Shown here: one piece after another, positions 24,501 through 33,500 of the stretch
How the letters are laid out: each line of letters starts with the position of its first letter
How positions within the stretch are numbered: the stretch's first letter is position 1
Assembly (NCBI RefSeq): GCF_016097555.1
Contig: NC_054709.1
Span: forward strand, 29,473,496-29,537,495
DNA: 64,000 bases
Reading direction: 5' to 3'
Source of the DNA: Gigantopelta aegis
Lineage: Eukaryota > Mollusca > Gastropoda > Neomphalida > Peltospiridae
Translations under genes and position numbers: made by a program
The notes under the pieces: generated by a model
Databases searched by the model: none
The model's input: the letters and a program-made list of their open reading frames with translations, nothing else
What the model was told of the DNA's origin: nothing

Positions 24501-27500
24501 GGTAAATGCAAAAATTGTTGCCAAAATCTAGCCCTTTAAATTTGTCAAATACCTTGCTTTTTATTAGATATAGATCCAAATGTAACAGTCAAAAATGTTC
24601 AATCAGAAAATACTGAAGAAATTCCTTAATAATTATTTGCAAGAAGCAAACTTTAAAATTGTGGTGACTCAGTCTTTTGAATATATTTGCCTTTCACTAA
24701 CATACAAACCTGATAACACAAGTCCACTGATAGTTAAATGATGGTGACTCTTGAATATATTTGCCTTTGACTAATACCACACACATCTGACTTTAGCAGG
24801 TCTCAACTTTATGGTGACTCAGTTTTTTAATACATTTGCCTTTCTCAACACACAAACCTGACAACACAACTCAACTGATAGCAGTTCTCAAAATGATGGT
24901 GACTTTTGAATATATTTGCCTTTGACTCATACCACACAAATCTAACTATAGCGGTTCTCAAATTTTTTATGGTGACTCAGTCTTTTGAATATATTTGTCT
25001 TTCTCAACACACACACCTGACGATGTCAGTCCACCGACTGCGTAGATGACTCCGGGGATGTCCGTGCAGCACCGCGGTCTTGTCTTGAACGTCTGTAGCA
25101 GCGTCCGTCGCTCCGGCATCAGGTGATAGTCACGAGCCTCATCCAGCAGATCTCTGGATAAAAAAAAGATAAAGACACCACTAGAGCAAACTGATTTATT
25201 AATCATCAGCTAAACATTTGGTAATTTTTACATATACATGTAGACTGGAAAACAATCTTTCTTATCTCAAACATTTATCAAACACTGATGTCTTTGTACT
25301 GTTTTGTATCTGCACTGTAGAGAACTTTGTACCTGCACTGTGATTAACTTTGTACTGTTTTGTACCTGCACTGTAAAGAACTTTGTACTATCTTGTACCT
25401 GCACTGTAAAGAACTTTGTACTGACTTGTACCTGCACTGTGAAGAACTTTGTACTGTATTGTACCTGCACTGTAAAGAACTTTGTACCGTTTTGTACCTG
25501 CACTGTAAAGAACTTTGTACTGACTTGTACCTGCACTGTAAAGAACTTGTACAGTTTTGTACCTGCACTGTAAAGAACTTTGTACTGTATTGTACCTGCA
25601 CTGTAAAGAACTTTGTACTGTTTTGTACCTGCACTGTAAAGAACTCTTGACAAGCTCCTCTGTTGCTACTTTGTCTGACAGATACTGGGGAGTCAGCAGC
25701 GGTAGTCGCACTCTGACCATCAACTCGGGTAGGTGTTCCTTCCGTTTGTTCATCACGTGTTTGACCCACGCCATCACCGCTTCAAACACCTACAGTTAGA
25801 AATGTGGCTTATTTATAAAAACAACAACAACAACAAGAGCATGGAAAGGACAGGGTGGGTCCTGCAGACTTTAATAAAGTTTGATAACAATGAGTCCTGG
25901 GCCAGTGCTTATAAAACCTTAGAGCCTAGACTGGTGTCAGCAGAAAATTTCACTAAATTATCTATTAAACTTTAAAAATTAGAGAAACCCAGTTATTTTC
26001 TACCAAAGGATCAATTATTTCGCCAAATTGAAATAATTAAATTTTCGTTACATTCTTTACCATATAACATCATCCAAATTGGTCCAGACGTAGCAATGGG
26101 AGTTTGTTCATTTCTCAATATACGCAAAAATTACGTCGTCAGGGAATGTCATAGCTGATGACGTCATTTTATATGGGTAAGTTGTCTTATTGAATATTAT
26201 TGTTTATGGACCAAAATAGCTCAAAATAAAGTATGAAGTTATAGTGTTATTATTAGCAAGCATGATTCTAATGTAATTATAAGTATTATCTGTTATTTCT
26301 TTTATGTTCATCGGAGAAAATGAACTAAAAATATCATACGCAAACTTATGTGAGAATGGCTTCACCATTTCACGGATGATTTTTTTTTTTCATACCCCGA
26401 TGAACGTAATAACTGACAATCCTTAAACAAAATTCGCTGGTTGTTTTTGAAATTTGCAAATTTTGCAAGTGCCAGAGCTAGACGTACTACACTGAAATCT
26501 CTAATAACGTGATAAGGGCCTGCTACACGATACGATAGAATCGGACCAAGTCACTCACACCAGTCAATCAGACCGACTGAAACGTGACGTCATTAAAAAA
26601 AACATCCTTGCTGTAACCAAGGTAAACAATATCATGTGTATTGATAAGGCGACTGTCCTAACGTTTCTGTCTTTATATAAATGACTGGACACACCCCACA
26701 AAGAGTTGTGCCCCTGATACAACTCTATGAGCTGTTGGGTTTGTGCCGACGACAAGCAACAGTTTTCCGCCATTACACTCAGAACGTGGAGTTTATCTGT
26801 GCCATTATCTGATTGGTCAATGTCACCAAACGTCCGATTCAAACGTATGAAAATAGAACAAGTTCTAAACTTCGACTCGTATGAGTGACTCGGGCTGATT
26901 CAATTGTATGACATGCCACACGTTACGATTTGATTGTTGGTGTTGCAATCCGAGTCACTCGTATTGTGTAGCAGGGCCTATACGCATACAATATGGATGG
27001 TGTTGCCATGGTATCCAAGTCTCAGACTCTAAAAATTCTTTATAAGCACTGGGGCTGGTTGCTGTTTCGAACCCTGTGCTGAAATTTCACTACTCTCTAG
27101 ATCATACACTGACCTGTTCCTCGTTGTTCACATTGAGTTCGTCTCTCGATATGATGTCAGTGAGGTCCGCGCGATCCAGACCCAGGAACTCCTCCGTGCC
27201 CGCCACCTGCTTGAAGCTGTTCTGTATGAATTTGTTGGCCGACTCGACGAGGTCCGAACACATGTACTGGTCAGCGAACGCCCGCACCGACAGACAGTTC
27301 TGTGGGTGAAGTCTGCAACATGTAATAATTTATATTGTGTTGGAAAATCACTAGGTTTTAGAAACAATAATTTAAGGCTTAATAAATAATTTGTCAAAGT
27401 TATTTGCTAGCCCTACATGTATGCACTTTTTCATAGACACACCACAACCCTTGATATATTAGTCGTAATGCATTGGTTGCGATGGAAAAAAATCTGATAA

Positions 27501-30500
27501 AGTAATCCACAATTGCAGTTCAATTTTACCTCAGAAGACAACAGCATTTACATCAGAAAATTTAGAGGAGCATGCATTTTGCTTCAGAAAAAGATTCAAC
27601 ATTGGTATTTTAAAAGAAAGTATGTTCAACTAAACAGCAAGAAATAGCGTATGAATATGTAAATAAGCTCTAGGGGAATCCCCCAAATTTCAGACCTCTT
27701 GTGCTTCTTTTATTGCCACAAATGGATTTGATTAGCCAATCAAATTCCACATTATATGCAGAGTGAATTAGAATTACATTTTTTTCAAAACTGTTTTAAT
27801 TAACAACACGACTGGGGCACATTGATTTATTAATCATCGGCTATTGGATGCCAAACATTTGGGAATTCTGACACGTAGTCATCAGAGGAAACCTGCTACA
27901 TTTTTCCTAACACAGCAAGGGATTTTTTATATGCACTCTCCCACAGACAAGAAAGCACATACCACGGCCTTTCACCAGTTGTGGTACACTGGATGGAACG
28001 AGAGAAAAAAACCTAATAAGCTGAATGAATCGACCGAGGTAGTTCAATCCTGCAATGCAAGTATCTCAAGCGAGCACTCAACCTGCCCAAAGAATTATAA
28101 ATAAAGAAGGAAATGTTTTGTTTCATGACGCACTCAACACATTGTATTTACGGTTATATGGCGTCAGACATATGATTAAGGACCACACAGATATTGAGGG
28201 AGAGGAAACCCGCTGTCACCACTTCATGGGCTACTCCTTTCAATTAACAGCAAGGGTTCTTTTATATGCACCATCCCATAGACAGGATAGCACATACCAC
28301 TGCCTTTGATGTACCAATCATGGTGCACTGGTTGGAGCGAGAAATAGCCCAATGGACCCACCGATGGGGATCGATCCCAAACCGACCACGCATCAAGCGA
28401 GCACTTTACCACTGGGCTACATCCCATCCCTAATTATAAATAATGTAAAAAAGAAAAAACTACCGTACCTTTCTTTGAGAAAGTCGCAGCATGCCTCCTT
28501 GACACTCTGAAGGTGTAGAAAGCTGGCGGCGATGAGCAGGGACTGAACATTGTTCTGGTCTAACTCAACCTTCCCCGTGTACGCAAAGTTCACCAGCGAC
28601 TCCAGAGCACTACAATTAAATAGTGGTGTAACAATACATCGAACTATCGATATGTTGCGATAATCAGTGCCTCGACAGCAATACATCGATGGTTAATTCA
28701 ACTATGGATAACTATCGCAATTGTTTGCTCAACTATCGATAGTTTCGATAGTATGCATAGTCAAATAATTAAGTCTACAACCAATGCATGATTTCACTAC
28801 CTAGTAACATTATTTCAAATAATAAAGTACAAACACAGACATACAGTTTTGCGAAATATCTATTCATATTATTGTTATCAAGTAATTTAAGAACTCGCAA
28901 TACTATTGCAATACTATCACAATAGTACTATCACTATTGCAACACTATCACAATAGTACTATCACTATTGCAACACTATCACAATAGTACTATCACTATT
29001 GCAACACTATCACAATAGTACTATCACTATTACAACACTATCACAATAGTACTATCACTATTGCAACACTATCACAATAGTACTATCACTATTGCAACAC
29101 TATCACAATAGTATTATCACTATTGCAACACTATCACAACACTATTATCACTATTGCAATACTATCACAATAGTATTTTAACTGTCACAATACTACTGCA
29201 ATGGTAAAACTGACCGCAATAGTCACCCTTACAATTAAAGGTAAGGTTTGTCTTGTTTAACGACACCACTAGACCACATTGACTAATTAATCTGACACTG
29301 TAACAAGGCTAGCAGATCCCAAACTGACCGCGCATCAAGCGGGCGCTTTGCTACTGGGCTATCTCCCAGTAGAAATGTTCGCCAAAGTATCTACGTATCT
29401 ACAATTTTAACAATGGCAGAAACCCTTTTATATTTTTAACATTTATCATTTATTTCGACAAATTAAAATAAAATTTGCCAATTGTTTCTGAAATTTGGTG
29501 AATGCCAGAGCTAGCCCTGAATCAAGTTTGTTTAACAACACCACTAGAGCACACTGATTAATTAATCATCAGCTATTTGATGTCAAACATTTGTTAATTA
29601 TGACTCATAGTCATCAGTTATAGTTTGTTTTGTTTAACGACACCATTAGAGCACACCTGTGATTTATTTTCTGGTCACTGAATGATGCAGCATGCTACTG
29701 TTTAATTAATTTATTAGAAGAGGCACATTTAAATATATACCATGAAACCGGACCTGAGCATACTGAAGTCCTGTCAAAACCAGCCAAATTTCATGGACCC
29801 AAATTTTCTCTTACTTAAACCATGTATTCAAACTGGGCCCGTGCTTATAAAACTTAAAGTCTAGACTTTAACGTAATGCTATTTGAATGGTCTTGCCATG
29901 ACGTTAAAGTCTGGACTTTATTAAAATCTAGACTTTAAGGTTTATAAGCACGGGGCCAGAACCTGTCAATTTCAAAACCGGATTGTTTTTATTTGCTCAG
30001 AAATATAAAATTCTTAATAATTAACCTGAACAAAGCGGCAGACCAGAATTTGTGTGTATATCAGGGCTTCTACTTCTAGAATTTCTACAAAATCCACTGG
30101 TAATGGGATCAGTGATTAAAAACATTTACTAGCCGCGATTAAAAATTCACTAGCCACGATTAAAAATTCACTAGCCCTACTTTACTATTAATACAATTTT
30201 ATCAGAAGTTTTAGTGACAGCAGTAAATTTTATCCAGCGGCCCAAAAATGCTCTTATTTATATCTCAACAACGGCACTGTTGTCAGCGCAGTCATTAAAT
30301 TTGAACCCTGTTGCACGATACTGAATTTTAAAATTGTATTCAAACTTTGTATAGATGATGTAAAACACGTCTTGTAGAAACCTGGCATGTTGCCATGGTA
30401 ACAGACTCACCTTGCATCAATGCCTTGCATGCTTATCTCGTCTTGCTTGGCTTCGACCATGTCGTGAGTAAACATTGCGTTAAAGTAGGGAATCGTGGCC

Positions 30501-33500
30501 GCCAGAATGATGCGATGACAGGAAAATTTCTGTTCTCCAACCTTCAAAAAATTTAAAGTCTGGTTAAGGACATATGGTTAAGGACCATACAGATATTGAA
30601 AGAGGAAACCGGCTGTCGCCACTTCATGGACTACTTTTTTCAATTACCATCAAGGGATCTTTTATACGCACAATCCCACAGACAGGATAACACTTACCAC
30701 AGCCTTTGATATACCAGTTGTAGGGCACTGGCTGGAATGAGATATAGCCCAATGGGTCCACCAACGGGGATGAATCCCAGACCGACCGCGCATCAAGTGA
30801 GCGCTGTACCACTGAGCTACATTCCACCCCAATATGGAGTTACTTGTACTTGAGAACTGCCAGTCCAAGCAAACAATCAGTGACAATTGGACGTTTGAGA
30901 CATACATTTTAAACTAGGTTTACTAGCAAGCACACGTATTTCAAATCAATTTATAATAATTATTGTTTACAACTAGCTATTACTACCTATGTTAATTTTT
31001 ATACACTTTAAACATTGTCGCCATGACAAAGTTTATGAAAAAAAACAGCAAAATATTTTAGTAATAAAAAAAAGTGTTTTACGTGACACCGACCAATTAA
31101 ACCACTCCTTGTAATGCTACAAATGCTAATGCTAATGTTTGGATATACACCCACCCACTCACATAATATTTGAATGGCCCCCGATGTCTAGGGCGGGCCG
31201 TAGCCCAGTGATAAAACACTCGTCTGATCCATGGCCGATCCCAGTCGGTGGGCCCGTTGGGATATTTCTCGTTCAAGTTGGTCGACTGGTATAGCAAAGG
31301 TTGTGGTATGTACATCCTCATATGTATGTTTTATACTGAATAGTGTCCATACATTGTTTAGTGTCCAACTCAGGATTATAGCCAGTCACTCAAAATAAAG
31401 ACAAAGGAAACGTCTTTATAGATGTATGCTATTGTCAAAATGCTGGCGTGTGACTGTTTTTCACAATTGGAAAAAAACAGGGCTTCATGAATTTTTTTAA
31501 AATCCACTAGCCATGAGATCAGTGATAAAAAATTTTTTACTAGCCATGATTAAATATTCACTAGCCCTACTTTACTTTAGTTAATACAATTTTACTAAAT
31601 TATAGTAATAATCCAATATGTGACCTAAAGAGGGAGATAGAACTTAAAAACACTAACATTGGAGGTTGGGGTGGGGTCAGGATATTCATATTTACAAAAT
31701 AGACTTAACTGCAACATTTGACAATTTTGTTTTTCACTATTTACTAGCCTACACTGAATATCACTAATCATGGGAGTGGGGCTACCATAATCTAGAAGCC
31801 CTGAAAAAAAAAACTCTTTCAGTTTCACGCCAACATGCTCCAAGACTTTTGTATTTTATCTGCAAGGGGCAGAGGGATGTATCATGTCGGTGCTAATATT
31901 ACATCAGTAGACAAATAGCATAAATAATTTACAATTTCTCCACTGAATATGTTTATAATAAAATCTGTAAACTTTGAATAATTGTATATATGTGAGAAAC
32001 AATATTTAATCCTCACCAGCACACACACTTTGTGGAAATGAACTCAACCATGTGACCTACATTTTACAACATTATGTGATATGACAAAATGCTCAAAACA
32101 TGACTACAATAGAAAGTAAGACTTGTTGTAGCTAGTGTAACACACCTACAGGAAGAAAACGTTTTATTTAACGATGCACTCAACATTTTGTATTTATGGT
32201 TATATGGCATCGGACATATATATGGTTAAGGACCATATATATATTGAGAGAGGAAACCCGCTGTCATCACTTCATGGGATACCCTATTTTTGATTAGCAT
32301 CAAGGGATCTTTTATATAGACAGACAGGATAGTACAAGTACATACCACAGCGTTTGATATACCATTTGTGGTACACTGGCTGGAGTGAGAAATAGCCCAA
32401 TGGCACACCGACAGGGATTGATCCCAGAACGACTGTGCATTAAGCGAACGCTTTACCACTGGGCTACGTCCCGCCCCGTCAAGTCTGAAAGGTCAGGGGT
32501 TCATCTATCTCTGCATCACGTCAGCGGGGATCGACCCTAGACCGACTGCACATCATATAAGCGCTTTACCACTGGGCTACAGCCAGCCCTAGACATCAGC
32601 AGCATTTCATTATTAGATTACAAGACGTAAACTGAATAATAAGTACATTTTAGCATATACTATATTATCATAAAGAACGAGATTAATTTTTTTTTATTTT
32701 GACTAAAATGCAAATATGTTACTGGTGAATATATATTTAGATTGGCGAAAGAAAATGAAGATTGGCGAATTTTTTGGTGAACAAAAATAGCCACCCACGG
32801 CTAGCCCTGATTTACTAATATGTAGCTGGTCACTTGTCTTTCTATATTTCAGTTGATGACACTATCTCACCACTGGGCTTGTGTTGGTGACATTATCTCA
32901 TTTATTTTATTAGTTCTGTTTATTCAAGTGTCATTGTGTCGCACTACTAGTAGGCGTAGTGGATTAAAAATAAATTCTAGAAGCCCTGATCAAGTCGGTC
33001 CTGTCAAATGTCGTTGAATCTCATTATCTGATGTCAAAGTCAACGTTGGGCTCAACATGTCCATGATACATCCTCCTATGGGATACGTCCGATCTGTCAA
33101 ATAGCAGGGCTTCTAGATTATGGTAGCCCCACTCCCATGGCTAGTGATATTCAATGTTGGGCTAGTAAATAACTACTATTGCCATGCCCGATGGCTAGTG
33201 AAAAAAAAAAATTGTCAAATGTCTATTTTGTAAATATGAATATCCTGCCCCAACCCCAAACCTAGTTGTTTTTAAACTCTCTTTCTCTTTAGGTGACATG
33301 TCTGATTATTACCATTATTTAGTTAAATTGTATTAACTTAAAGTAAAGTAGGGCTAGTGATTTTTTAATTCAGGCAAGTAAATTTTTTAAATCACTGATC
33401 CCATGGCTAGTGGATTTTATAAAAATTCTAGAAGCCCTGCAAATAGTCCAGTCCAGTTTAACCCTCCCACTGGTACTTGCTCCAAGGTTCCCAATCACTG

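Noticed and set aside
28893-29212. CRISPR-like regular repeats
   Set aside because: The units are contiguous with no unique spacers; this is an animal minisatellite. The same holds for the other arrays.
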